Source of the DNA: Clusia tigrina
Lineage: Eukaryota; Arthropoda; Insecta; Diptera; Clusiidae
Direction of reading: 5' to 3'
DNA length: 64,000 nt
Assembly (NCBI GenBank): GCA_920105625.2
Contig: OV050031.1
Span: 221,264,194-221,328,193, forward strand
This document shows positions 34,490-47,925 of the stretch, one piece after another; position 1 is the first letter of the stretch, and each line of letters begins with the position of its first letter. The notes under the pieces were generated by a model. That model made no database searches and was not told where the DNA came from. It was given only the letters and a program-made list of their open reading frames with translations. The position numbers and the translations under genes were made by a program.

Positions 34490-34975
34490 ATATCTTATAA
34501 TTTTTAAGCTCATAATATTTGATTTCATATCTGGAATAACACGACTGTTTGATCGTTGCAAAAGCTTGGGAACTACATTGGCAGTATATCAGATTGTTAC
34601 AGTGTTTCCAATATTCATTCTCATATATTGAAAATGCTCCTTTCAGTACCCATTTGAACTTCTATTCACATTCTGCTTGCTTATACAATTGAAAGATAGA
34701 AACTCTGCTAAAAATTCTGAGATTGTTCCAACCCTATAAACATATCTTCTCTTCATGCATGTGGTTCCAATGTTTGCGATGTTCTTCTCACAGAAAGAAA
34801 ATGCTCCTTTCACTGCTCTTTTCTATTCACATTCTGCTAAATCATACAATTGAAGGATAGAAACTCTGCTCAAAATTCTGCGATTGCTCCAACCCTATAA
34901 ACATATCTTCTCGTCATGCATATGGTTCCAATGTTTCCGATGTTCATCCAAAAGCCGCAGCAGAATAATTTAAAT
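34490..34975. repeat. About 150-bp tandem repeat (3 units), copy 2 of the duplicated block
   Basis: It begins TCTTATAATTTTTAAGCTCA and follows the order of words in 31345-31960: GATTTCATATCTGGAATAAC, GTTTGATCGTTGCAAAAGCT, CAGTATATCAGATTGTTACA, then units marked at about 34609, 34758 and 34927. Divergence from copy 1 is visible but the collinearity is clear. About 3.1 kb separates the copies. Confidence 0.85.
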
Positions 34976-35359
34976 CATGTTCACTTCGTATATTTTTCTA
35001 AGTTTTTCAATTCTAGAGAGTTTGAAACTCATTCATCAAGAAGAAATATTTCCTGGAGCCTCAAGTTTCTTGATGGGTACAAAATATTCTTCAGGATTCC
35101 ATTGTTATCCGAAAGATGTATTTTGGATGGATCCCTTAACACTTCTCAAACAAAAAGGCGTTGTGACTCAGTGTTCTGAAATGTGGATTTTCCTTTTCCA
35201 CTCTGTTTGCATATTTTACTCTGGGTTTTTTCAAGTGTCGAAGGTAGATCATGTAAAAGTGGGAAGGAAATGAGGAAAAGAAAGGAATATAACAAAGTCG
35301 GAGAAACTTTTTGTTGCCAGTTTTCTTAATAAATCCCTGGACAAAACGCAGGTATTTCC

Positions 35360-35645
35360 ATGAGCTCAACAAACTATTGGCGGAGGAATGTTCTTGCGGT
35401 ATTTCAAGGCTTTAGGGACATAGCAAGGTTTATCAAACTATCAGGATGGTTGCCTACAACATGATGGGGAAGTCATGCTTTTCCCGGCGCTGTCCTTGCG
35501 CTGACTATCACCATCCCAAGTAAGAGAACTTTTTCGTCAGTGCTTGAACGGCGCCACACCATGGTATCGCAATGGGTCATTATGTGTGCTCAAGTGTGCT
35601 TTTTGGCAAACCAGGCGCCCACTCCTACCTACCCACCATATTACT
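35360..35645 (+). mobile_element. LINE 3'-end relic with CTAC-type tail
   Basis: A worn frame reads IQGFRDIARFIKLSGWLPTT (about 35400-35460), which resembles the last residues of Jockey-like ORF2 proteins. A 3' UTR follows with CCATGGTATCGCAATGGGTC, GTGCTTTTTGGCAAACCAGG and CCACTCCTACCTACCCACC. The closing words match those at 26745-26820. The element is heavily 5'-truncated. Confidence 0.5.
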
Positions 35646-36500
35646 CGAAGGTATATTTAGTTACCATTTTCCTTATATGTCCTCGCACACTCATATTGTC
35701 CTTTAAAATACATGCCGAAAAAGAACTTAAGATCGTATTTTACAGAAGAAGTTCTATGTTAAGCTACCTTTGAACCAGATTTCTTGACTCCATAAACCCA
35801 GTTCATCCCTGGGCTTTGTTTCTGATTTGCTTGTAAAGTGGCTCTAAAATATGTTTTAATAAAAATGTTAGAAAGAATAAATTCCTAGTATCAAAGATGC
35901 CTGAATATTAGTCAAAGTAATGCTGAAAGTGCCTGGACTCAGTAGAGGTGAAACCCCCAGTAACACAGTCAGTGAATCTCCAAATTAAAGTGGATTCTTT
36001 GGCAAGACAACTCGCGAATTACAGTTTTGTTTGCAAAAATCGGATACAAAAGCAGGGGTTTCCAGACATACTTAACCACATAGCAAAATGAATTGTGGCG
36101 ATTTCCTACTCCGAGAACTCACTATTAAAAATTAGGATCAAATCCTTGGCATATTTTTACGCATTTTCTCTAAGTACCCCAAACAAACATATCCCTCTCA
36201 GTTGAAGAGGTCCCACTACGGAAATGCTCGTCTATCACCGTCTGAAATGGGAATCTGGATAAGTTCGGGAGCTGGTTCTAGTGGTGAAGACAACATGGGT
36301 CCCCTTCTGTGGAGCTAAATATAAACTAAGAACTGCAGCGAACTCATCCTAAGGAATCCACACCAAACAAATTGAAATTAATATCCTTTTGAATCCATTA
36401 ATTCGAGGACTTTATGCTTCGGTATACATTTTAACTTATAAACATTTTTTAATTTTATGATCAGAAAAACATATACATATATATCATAACTCCTATATAT
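35646..36500. other. Unassigned AT-rich sequence 3' of the 171-codon gene
   Basis: No repeat family or coding motif was recognised. (TA)n-like wording occurs near 36475-36505. Confidence 0.35.
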
Positions 36501-36506
36501 ATAAAA

Positions 36507-36512
36507 TTTAAT
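36507..36512 (-). terminator. Putative polyadenylation signal ATTAAA
   Basis: The minus strand carries ATTAAA about 58 nt after the TGA stop of the 36570-37085 gene. This is the commonest variant of AATAAA and no perfect AATAAA was seen nearer. The region is AT-rich, so a chance match is possible. Confidence 0.4.
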
Positions 36513-36569
36513 TTGTATATAGAACACATTTTTTTGTCTTCGCCTTGCAACGACTCTCTTCCCCAAATT

Positions 36570-37085
36570 TCACTCCTGACCTTGCATCATGTCATCCTCT
36601 TCAATGGTGGTGGCTATGGCTATGTCACTGTAGCGCATATGTGGCCCGAAGTTCTGCAGCCTCATTGCATTGTACACCAGCGTGTTTAGCCTACAATTCT
36701 CGATTTCCATTCGCTGACGCAGATCCTTGGCAATTTTCTTCCAGTCTGCAGGCTTCTTCTCCAGCTGGCACAACGCTCTGTAATCTCTTTTAATATCGTC
36801 GATTAAGTGATTCTGAGAGTCAATGTCAGTCAGCACCAAACGGTATTGTTCAAAGTAACGCTCCTCATCCGGATCACTGGCACTGGTCTCTTTGTCAGCG
36901 GTGGAGCTGGTCTCTGCTACCTCGGCATCAACTGTTCCTTCAGCGCCTTGAGTGTCGTTCGCGCTGAGCTGAGCTTCTGAAGCAACGCTACTTACGGAAC
37001 TCTGATAGACGAACGAAATGCCTGCCAATGGTTCCGACATCTCATCGGTGGGCGCTTCAAACTTAACTATTGGAGGGCGTGACAT
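36570..37085 (-). CDS. Intact 171-aa acidic protein with predicted helical C-terminal half, unrecognised
   Basis: This is the only long, uninterrupted, complex open frame outside transposons and repeats. It starts at ATG 37085-37083 with an A at -3 (GAGC before ATG) and stops at TGA 36572-36570. Residues 1-20 begin MSRPPIVKFEAPTDE. Residues 28-72 are rich in Ser, Thr, Ala and Glu (SSVSSVASEAQLS, AETSSTADKETSAS) and are probably disordered. Residues 74-146 are strongly charged and helix-like (ERYFEQYRLVLTDID, DDIKRDYRALCQLEKKPADW, IAKDLRQRMEIENCRLNTLV), consistent with a coiled-coil or helical-bundle partner protein. The end is RYSDIAIATTIEEDDMMQGQ-E. There is no signal peptide, membrane segment, zinc motif or enzyme motif. 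Composition is GC-richer and codon-like compared with the flanks. I do not recognise the family. A small nuclear or cytoskeletal adaptor is conceivable but is a guess. No neighbouring gene gives context. Confidence 0.75.
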   Translation of the reverse strand: MSRPPIVKFEAPTDEMSEPLAGISFVYQSSVSSVASEAQLSANDTQGAEGTVDAEVAETSSTADKETSASDPDEERYFEQYRLVLTDIDSQNHLIDDIKRDYRALCQLEKKPADWKKIAKDLRQRMEIENCRLNTLVYNAMRLQNFGPHMRYSDIAIATTIEEDDMMQGQE

Positions 37086-37640
37086 GCTCAGACTTTTTGT
37101 TATGCCACAAATAATTTGGAAATAAAATTTGAATAAATATTTTTTCCCAAAAAATTTGCTCCTGGATGAAAAAATTTGTTTTTAAATTTACTTTTTCACT
37201 ACTTTTGACAGAAAATTCAAAGTTCTGCTCTGCGAGAGAACGATGTTCAGGTTGGAAATTTCGAGTCGCGAGGTTTCAATTTAGCTCAATTGATTTTAAT
37301 TGTCTGTGGGGGAACCTTGCGTCTATGTCAATGGGCATGTGTGTGTGTATTGTTGTAGTTGTAGTTGTTGTTGTTGCTGTCGAAGTTGTTGTTGTTGTTG
37401 TTGTCATCAGCCTATAATAAATTATTATTATTAAACACGCAAGGCACACAATTAATTTTTATAGGTACGTTCCGCGAGTGTGGTCACGGAGCGTTTCTAC
37501 TGCGCAAGCGTGGTGACTTTTATTTTATATTTACTTTCTTCATTAATGTTAATTTAAGAAAATTATACGGTATTCAAGTATACCAAGAAGTGTAACTGAA
37601 TCCGCACTCAACAACGTCAAACAACAGCAATGCCATCATG
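37086..37640. other. 5' flank of the 171-codon gene, with GTT microsatellite
   Basis: Upstream (minus strand) of the ATG lie about 100 bp of very AT-rich sequence and then unique DNA with a TTG/GTT run at about 37350-37405. A TCAGTT initiator-like word occurs at 37601-37596 on the minus strand, but it is about 510 bp away and could be chance. No TATA box could be chosen with confidence. Confidence 0.35.
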
Positions 37641-38337
37641 CTGACACAGCCCATTCTTCTGAGTGGGGTGCCGCGGGTCTTCCACAGTACCCTCATAATT
37701 TGCCAACTGTGTCGGAATGGACTCGAATGTTATACATTCAATTGAGGTGATCAACGTTAATTAAGAAATACACTGCAGCATATCTTATTCTGGTGCATGC
37801 CATGACATTGCAGCAAACGAGAGTGACTCACAATGGCCGCAACTCCAGCTCCTGAGCATGTGTGATCAGGGTGTATTCAGACCTTTATCAATGCTCGCTT
37901 TTTTATAGAGCTGTTGTGTTTTTATACATATTAGACAGAAACACTCTGATCTGGCTCAAATTAGTGGGAATTTTCAGGCATAGGAAAATCTCACCACAAC
38001 TTAAATATTTGCCATTTCTCCTTCCTTGTCAATTCTTTCCTTTGTTCAAGGAATTTTCTCTTTCAAAATGAGCTCTTATAATTTCTGAGACTATTAAGGT
38101 CCATAGAAAAGTTGATATCTTTCCTTAGTTGTGACTTCATAACCACGTATTTCTCGCTGCATATACTAAAGCCTTCGAACAGACTGTATCATTAAGTCGA
38201 AAATGCACAAAAAATGACAATTTAGACAAAGAGTACATAAATCCGTTTTATTAAATTATTTTCATATATCAAGAATGATAGAGAAGAAGATTACGCATGT
38301 ATGTAAAAAAACTACCGATAAACCGACTGTTGGGTGG
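37641..38337. other. Unassigned sequence, no gene seen
   Basis: Mixed unique and AT-rich DNA between the gene flank and the large LINE relic. The longest frame (69 codons, 37862-38071) shows no domain. Confidence 0.3.
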
Positions 38338-38700
38338 ATTCAAATGATGTTAAAAAGAAGGCAGATGAGCTCATCTCTGGGAGACGAGGCCGTATCAGTC
38401 AAGGCAATAAGGGTGGTGTGTTGTCACCCCTTCTATGGTCTTTAGTTATTGACGATCTCTTAGTCAAACTACAAGGGTTAGGCTTCGAGGCAAGTGGATA
38501 TGCTGACGATCTTGCTTTCAGTATCAGCGGCAAGTTTGACAGAATTGCTGTTTATCTCAGATTGGTGTCGCGCAGAGGGGTTATGCATTAATCCTAGCAA
38601 GACCATTCTCGTTCCTTTTGCAAACAATAACCTTGGTACAAGGGAAACAATATAAAATATTCCGATGAGGTCAAATATCTAGGTGTAGTTCTGGACTAAA

Positions 38701-39216
38701 ATGCGACTAAATTGGAACTCTCACCTAAATTTTGTGATAAACAAAGCCACAATAGCAATGTGGGCCTGTCGGAATCTCTTTGGTAGAACATGGGGTCTAG
38801 ACTCAAAAATGATACACTGGATGTATGTAATGATGGTTAGACCAATCATTACCTATGCATCCCTTGTGTGGTGGCCCAAGACAACACAAGAATCTGGTAA
38901 GAAAATACTTCCAAGATTTCAAAGGCAGGCTTGCCTGGCAATCACCGGTGCTATGCGAAACTGCCCAACCGCAGCTATTGAGGCCATAATAGGACTATCC
39001 CCACTACATGCATTCGTGAAAAATTGTGCTGCTAGAAGCGCGTTGAAGATGAACATCTTATCTAGACAAGAACCTCATGACTATGGTCATTTCAATATTT
39101 TAAAAAACATACCGGATCAAAACATAATCTGCTCAGTAATGGGTTATAGGACCCAAAACGACAGTTTGATCGCAATTCTCAGATTATTTTCGCAGACCGT
39201 GATGAATGGGACATAG
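38701..39216 (+). pseudogene. LINE ORF2 fragment: post-RT (thumb/connection) region
   Basis: A 171-codon open stretch starts at an internal Met (the upstream TAA at 38697 interrupts WT..LD). MRLNWNSHLNFVINKATIAM, WACRNLFGRTWGLDSKMIHW and MVRPIITYASLVWW are typical of the region between the YADD palm and RNase H in Jockey-type ORF2. The end SQTVMNGT runs out of frame just before the RNase H start at 39255. It is part of the relic at 38338-40320 and not an independent gene. Confidence 0.85.
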
Positions 39217-39781
39217 GAGGACCTTGGGTCGACCCTAGAAGTCTAGAATGGTTCACGGATGGTTAAAAAAAAAACAACGGAGTCGGTGCAGGGGTCTATG
39301 GACCAAATACCAAAATCTCAGAACCAATGGGCAGATGGCCTAGCGTCTTCCAGGCTGAAATTCAAGCAATCTCAATCTGTGTGAGGACATATCTGAAAAG
39401 GGGTATCAAGGCCGCACACATAGCTATTTATATTCAGATAGTCAAGCTGCATTACAAGTATTAGCTTCATATTCTCTAGAATCGAAACTGGTGGAAGAAT
39501 GCTTCAATAACCTACAAACTTTAGTTGCAACAAATAAGGTTGCAATTTGCTGGGTCCCGGGTCACTCGGGGATCAAAGGCAACGAAATTTCTGACGAACT
39601 GGCTAGGACCGGTTCCGCAGCAAGCCTAATAGATCCGGAGCCATGCTGTGGTATCAACTGGGCAGAGGCTAAATCCAGGGCAGATAGCTGAGAATATAGT
39701 CTCAGAATGTGACACTGGGAAGGGATAGAGGGGATTCGCCGAGCCAAAAGACTGGTAACCTACAATAAAGAACTGCACAAA

Positions 39782-40171
39782 ATGTGCAAAGCAGACATAG
39801 GGAAAATGGTAGGATTAGGGAAAATAGTAGGATTTCTATCAGGTCATTACTACCTGAAATGTCGCCTGACTAAAATCCACATTCTTGATGATACGGAGTG
39901 CCGGCTCTGTCTAGAAGAAGAGGAAACCATGGAACACATATTGCGCGACTGCATTGCGTTGGCAATAAGTAGAATGAACATATTCCACCGCGACCTGCTG
40001 AATCCGGAGGAAATAAAAATGCCCCATGTTATGGACATTGTCAACTTCATCCACCAAGCAGAAAAGACAATGAAAGAACATGACTTTCAACTACCGCGGA
40101 GCATTGGCACAGAAGAGACTCAAGTATTGTGGAGAATATATCTTATATATGAGCAAGATCCCTCAACTTGA
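39782..40171 (+). pseudogene. LINE ORF2 C-terminus with Cys/His motif, fused to family B tail
   Basis: A 129-codon open stretch contains GKIVGFLSGHYYLKCRLTKI, then CRLCLEEEETMEHILRDC (C-x2-C, H-x4-C), the putative nucleic-acid-binding motif at the end of ORF2. Residues after about 106 (GTEETQVLWRIYLIYEQDPS) are out-of-frame translation of family B sequence. They show where the chimera junction lies (about 40100). Confidence 0.82.
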
Positions 40172-40320
40172 TTCCTCCAAAATATATGCATTCCTGTCGA
40201 CATTAACCTGGCAGAAGATCTGTATACTATCCTCATCTTTCGAATAAATAGGGGCATCATAATAGATCTTTCAGGTAGCGGTGTATAACAGCCTGAAATT
40301 AATCTAATCTAATCTAATCT

Positions 40321-41774
40321 AGTATGACAATTATTTTAGTTGGTGGTTGTTTAAAGATTTCGACTGTGATAAGATTGCAGCCTGGACATTTTTTGGACTT
40401 CAACTTGTCACTTCAGTTTCAGTGGTGAATTCAATTTCGAGACTGTGTTTTTGATGACCATGATCGACCTGAACACTATAACCGCTGGAATCGTTAAGAG
40501 TGATAGTATCAGTAAGGTATTCTGCAAATGCTTCTGCGTTATGACTATTGTCCATTTGTCATTTTCAACTTTGATAGGTGCAGAATGTATTGCGAATTGT
40601 TTTAACTTCTGTGTGCATTTCCCTAAGGAATAATCTCTTTATCTCCTTCTCTCATATGCCTTTCTATCACTCGCTCTTTCCGTCTTCCCATCCAAGCCTC
40701 ATAACTGCAGTCATTACAACACATTAGTGAAATTAAATTGATTCCTCTCACAGCGGCTCTTCGCTGTTCCATCCTCCCCTGGGTGCCCGCAAACACAAGT
40801 TGTGTTTTGTTTGATTGTGTTCGGCACCACCTTTTAACGTAGCAACTCCAGCATCAGCAACAACAACAACAACATCACCGAGTACAGTGAATGCATCAAC
40901 TTATTAACAATCATAATGATAGCGTGCCCAGCTCCCTGGTCATGATTTATGAAATACCCCCCCTAAATGCCGCTAAGTAGGCAGCAAATATTGCATGTTT
41001 TTTCCTCTTGCTTATTTATTTGTCTCTTTGTTTGTTCCGCTAACCATAAAAACTATGCTGACACATCCCTTTCTACCCTTCAGTGGGCTTTTCCATTTTT
41101 TTTTTTTTTGGCTTTTGCTTTGTTTTGTTTGTTTAAATCCGAACGAATTTGAAAGATGCACTTGTTTCCTTGCCCGAGGTACAAGTAATCATATTAGGCG
41201 AAATTTATACTCATATGCGTCGCTTTAATGGGCTGCCGGGCTTGTGAGGTACGCACAGCCTTATCTACATACACGCGGGTAACATGCGTGGATCTGCGCT
41301 GAGAGGAGGGTGCCTTCGTTGGCAGGGCGGGCGAATTGCTGCAACCTTTTAAGCTAAATTGTACGAGTATCGAGTTGGCAACATTGTCATTTAAACTAAT
41401 TGAGTGTTACAAATTTTATGTGCAAAATGTTTAAGCGAAATTGAAATTTTGTTTTGCGCTCCGGCGCTGTTGTTGTGACCCTCGTGCCCGCATGCAAACA
41501 TCGCTGGCTCACAGGACATGCGAGGGCCATTTAAGTAGTCTGTCAAGATTTTCCCTTTTCACTGAGTTAAATTTAGAGAAATGTTGAAAGTTCGCAATGC
41601 GGAAAAAAATATGCACACGCATAAATGTCAATATGAATAATGTGGCGTGTATCGAGCAACCGTAAGTGATGTTCTGTCAGGGGCGGGGAGGGTGAAGGGC
41701 GATGCACATTTGTGTGCTGTGAAAAGTCAAAGTTTACTTTAAATGCATTGGCAGTTAAATAAATAACTGCTCTC
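40321..41774. other. Unique island, no gene recognised
   Basis: Non-repetitive and comparatively GC-rich in parts, with (CAA)n at about 40856-40875 and a T run near 41096-41110. No frame above 85 codons and no domain. It leads into the pyrimidine-rich tract without a sharp edge. Confidence 0.45.
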
Positions 41775-44310
<2,536 letters not shown>

Positions 44311-44814
44311 TGTGGATGCATTGCGGTAGCTTAGCACACTTTCTACTAATGACCAAATAAGTTATTATAAAATCTTATCACACTCTGATCAATAGACGCC
44401 TATCTCTGGTGTGAGTTTTATGGAGGTCCTGCCAGTTTCTTATATAGTAGGAAGGCGTGTCTCTAATCCGACTTTACCCACTTTTTTGCTTATGGTTTTA
44501 TAGGGATGTTATTATCTTTATATTATTATATAAGGATATATTATCCGTCCAATCAAATATGTTCAGTACATCATGTATTGGTTTGAAGCTAAAAACATTT
44601 TCGAATAGGAGGCGTGGCAGTATATATATATTTGATTCACATTTTTTACATAACCAAGTGTGACCCCAGTATGAAGATTAGAGTGTTGTTTTAAATATTC
44701 TCAATAGAGGCATAGCTTAAATCACTTCAATTGAGGTGTCGACAGTAGCATATATGAAGGTGTAGGCGGGACATTTCTCCGATATCAGCCATATAATATT
44801 CTGATTGATAAGGT

Positions 44815-44870
44815 ATTAGTATCGCAAACTAGGCAGCCACTCCTACCTACCTACCTAAGGTATTGGAACT
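44815..44870 (+). mobile_element. LINE 3'-end fragment with CTAC-type tail
   Basis: ATTAGTATCGCAAACTAGGC then AGCCACTCCTACCTACCTAC. It is a shortened version of the ends at 26745 and 35565. It is followed by AT-rich DNA without a gene up to the next island. Confidence 0.45.
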
Positions 44871-45019
44871 ATACGAAAAACGTAGCAATAACCATCCAGG
44901 GTTTGCAAGTTTTGAGCATGAAAGACAACATGAAATCTGTATTAGATGCGACTGCGGGAACTCCCAAGAGACCAAAATTCATGAACTACCTTAGATCTTA
45001 AATCAGTTACTCCCAAAGA

Positions 45020-46330
45020 AGCCAACCTACAAGCTTGCCAATAAACTGTCTGTCCCCACTGGAGACCATTTCTGCATGCTTGAAACTGCTTTTATATTGA
45101 ATTTTGAACAGCTCTGCCCTCGAAGTGCTCGCGATAAGCCCAAGGTAAACCGATGATTAATTATGTCACTCTTAATACTCCGCACAAATATGAACTGTTT
45201 GCAGATGTACCCAGTCCCCCCAGCTCCTGCGGGGGTGGAGTGCCGCAGCAAAGTAGTGCAAAAAGCACACTCATGACTCATTTTGCGCATTTGTCAAAAT
45301 TTTCGCAATGCATCATTTTGTATATGACAAAGCCAACATGAAGATAAATCGCCAGAAACACGGAATTAAAAACTGATGTAGCGATTAATTTATCGCTGGC
45401 GCTATACACGAAAATCCACCCACACACACACACACAGAAGAAACGCCGCCACCGAAAGGAAAACGCTCAAAGCGCAACACACACAGCAGCAGGAGTGGCA
45501 GAAGCAGCAACAACAGCAGCCAATAGAGCAGGAGTATTTAGCAAGTTGCAGCAGTAGATGAGGCAAATGAATTACCAGCAAGTTGCAAATAAGCGCGCTT
45601 CAATGCATCACACACAGAAATAGCTCTCGCTGCCCGTCTCTGAGAGGACTCTTTCATAAACAAAACCGAACCAAATGAAACCAAATCAAATGAAACCGAA
45701 TCAAATAAAAACTAAACCAAAAATGAAGCGAAAGCGTTCCCCCTCCGCAGAGCAAACAAAGACAAGAAAACGGAAGCGCTTTCAGCTGTCGAACTGCATT
45801 GGCAAAACCCCGCAACCGGAACAAGCAACAAAACACGCCAAGTTGTTCAATCATGATTGCTACAAGTGCGACTTAAACCTTGTCAAGTGAAGCGGCGCAC
45901 AGCCGGAGGGGGTGGGCCGGACACTGCCACCCGCGCCAAAAGGATTTATGGTCATCGATCAGAATTAATGAAGATTTTTCTATGTGCTGTTTGCATGTTG
46001 CTGTAATTGTAGTTGTTGTAATTGTTGTTGTTGTAATTGTAGTTGTTGTAATAGCTCTTATTCCTGTTGTTGTTGTCGAGCTTTTGTTTCAGTTTTTTTT
46101 TATACAAAAGTTGCTTCTTGCTGAACTCTGCGGTGTCTTCCGTTTTTCCTTTGGTATGCTTTCAATAGAACCGAATTGATGCTCTGCTCTAGGACGGCAC
46201 TGGGATGTCCACTGCATCTAATTTATCCCTGCTCCCATTGTTGTTTTTGTTGTTGCTGTTTCATGCTTGATTTACCTCAGAAATTAATTTATTGCAACTG
46301 GCGAGGAATATTCACTTAGTTACTGGCTCT
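45020..46330. other. Unique island, no gene recognised
   Basis: GC-richer, non-repetitive sequence with (CA)n at about 45419-45436, CAG/CAA runs (45487-45560), an AACCAAAT-type simple repeat (45664-45725) and (TTG)n (46000-46075, 46235-46260). The 71-codon frame at 45675-45890 is lysine/proline-rich translation of the simple repeat. No domain or RNA gene was recognised. Confidence 0.45.
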
Positions 46331-46379
46331 CTATACTAGGTAGTAAGTTAGTGGATCAAAGCTGGAAAAACCCTGGAAA

Positions 46380-46925
46380 GAAATAAAAGATTCAGCTAAA
46401 AGAACACTAAAAGGTGAAGAGATGAAAGAGCAGCTTGAGATGAAAGAGCAGCTTGAGGTGGAAGATCAGGCGCTAAATTTGGGGAACGAACGAAAGAACA
46501 GAAGGTGGGGAGATGAAAAAACAGATTTACTTGGAAGATCAGGTGGTAAATTTTTGGAACTAACAAAAGAACAGAAGATGAAGAGATGACAGAGCTGCTT
46601 TAGGTGGAAGGTCAGGTGGTAAACCTGTGGAAGCAACGAAAGAACAGAAGGTGAAGAGATGAAAGGGTAGATTTACTTAGAAGATCAGGTGGTAAACCTA
46701 TGCAACGAACGAAAGAACAGAAGGTGAAGAGGTGACAGAGCAGATTTAGTTGGAAGATCAGGTGGTAAACCCGTGGAACGAACGAAATCACAGAAGGTGA
46801 AGAGATGACAGAGCAGCTTTAGCGGAAGGTCAGGTGGTAAACCTGTGGAACGAACGAAAGAACAGAAGGTGAAGAGATGACAGAGCAGATTTAGGTAGAA
46901 GATCAGGTGGGGAACGATTTATAAC
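46380..46925. repeat. 73-bp tandem repeat, about 7 copies
   Basis: GAAAGAACAGAAGGTGAAGA begins units at about 46491, 46565, 46638, 46711, 46784 and 46855. Each continues with GAGATGA(A/C)AG(A)GCAGATTTA and GGAAGATCAGGTGGTAAAC. A degenerate unit precedes the first. Spacing is 71-74 bp. Confidence 0.93.
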
Positions 46926-47589
46926 CGTGTGAGTCAGAAGAACAACGTCAGACCAAAACTGAGACAGTCACAATTTAGTAAGAGAGTCAATTAGGACTCG
47001 CAAAGAGAACCGATTGAGAAGGAAACTGATGTGGAGTGAACAGCTGAAGGAATATAAATGACCGGAGAAAGAGACGCACTTACCCTGAGTCTCCACTTAT
47101 ACTTACTATATGGAGTGTATGAAGCTAAGAGAATAAAATGACTTAGTCTAAAAACACCAACAATCCAACCAAACCAAATTAATATCTCGAATAATACCAA
47201 CTACAGATAGATATATATTTATATCATTTATTGTTCCATCAGCTGCGAGTATTTTCTGCGAACTGCTTATATAACACAGAAGAAACTACCTGGTTTTTTC
47301 ACACGGTGAGTAAGAAACCACCTGGCAACATTCAATAGTGAGTATTGGAAGTAATCATACTAAAAGAAAAACTAACCCAAGATTAAAGCCATGAAATTAT
47401 TGAACAACAATTTGCATTTAAAGGGGTATTGGAATACTGAAGAGTGAGCAGGTATATAGACTAAATGTGTCGTATTACATGGAGATAGCTTACTTAAAAT
47501 AATAAGGGAGAGTCAGCAAAATCTAAAATCTAAATAGATTCTTCCACTATTCAGAGTAGAAAACATAAAAAAATATACACATAGTCACA

Positions 47590-47925
47590 AACAATCATCA
47601 CAGGCATTTTAAGCGGACACTGAAGACTCATTTATCACATGAATAAATTGGGTCGATCTGCATATGCCAAATGTAGATTCTGTGGAGCAAATGACGAAAC
47701 CTCACAGCACCTGATCACAGTCTTGCCAGTCGAAAGACACAGGTGTTTATATGAGCAAGATTCCTCAGCTTGATTTCTCCAAACTGCATGACTTTCTGAC
47801 GGAAATAAACATGACAGAAAATCTTTAGATGAGACATATTTTTAAATAAATGAAGGGATCACAGTACAACTTTTAGGTCACGGTATATAACACCCTTCAA
47901 CAAATCTAAGCTAATCTACTCACAA
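47590..47925 (+). mobile_element. LINE family B: C-terminal ORF2 relic with 3' UTR
   Basis: Broken frames read IITGILSGH, NKLGRSAYAKCRFCGANDET, then KIPQLDFSKLHDFLTEINMT, the same C-terminal block as at 16797-17196. It is followed by a 3' UTR (TTAAATAAATGAAGGGATCA) and a tail with ATCTAAGCTAATCTAC. Compared with the minus-strand copy, about 40 bp is missing after the Cys/His motif. Confidence 0.8.

Larger units (their letters stand above)
38338..40320 (+). mobile_element. Largest LINE (Jockey-like) relic: RT, RNase H, Cys/His motif; chimeric 3' end
   Basis: The 5'-truncated ORF2 begins in the RT palm, with GGVLSPLLWSLVIDDLLVK and the active-site motif YADD at 38499-38510. A frameshift near 38580 leads to NPSKTILVPF, then a 171-codon open stretch. 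RNase H follows, with TDG at 39255-39263 (a stop and an A-rich run directly after it break the frame), FQAEIQAISICV, SDSQAALQVLAS, WVPGHSGIKGNEISDELA, and then the C-terminal motif ECRLCLEEEETMEHILRDC. From about 40100 the sequence changes into the 3' end of LINE family B (IPQLDSSKIYAFLS, AATAAATAGGGGCATCATAA), finishing in a (TAATC)n tail at 40288-40320. It is dead because of several stops and frameshifts. Confidence 0.93.

Noticed and set aside
37596..37601. TCAGTT initiator word as promoter of the 171-codon gene
   Set aside because: It is about 510 bp from the start codon with no TATA or DPE support. A hexamer like this is expected by chance.
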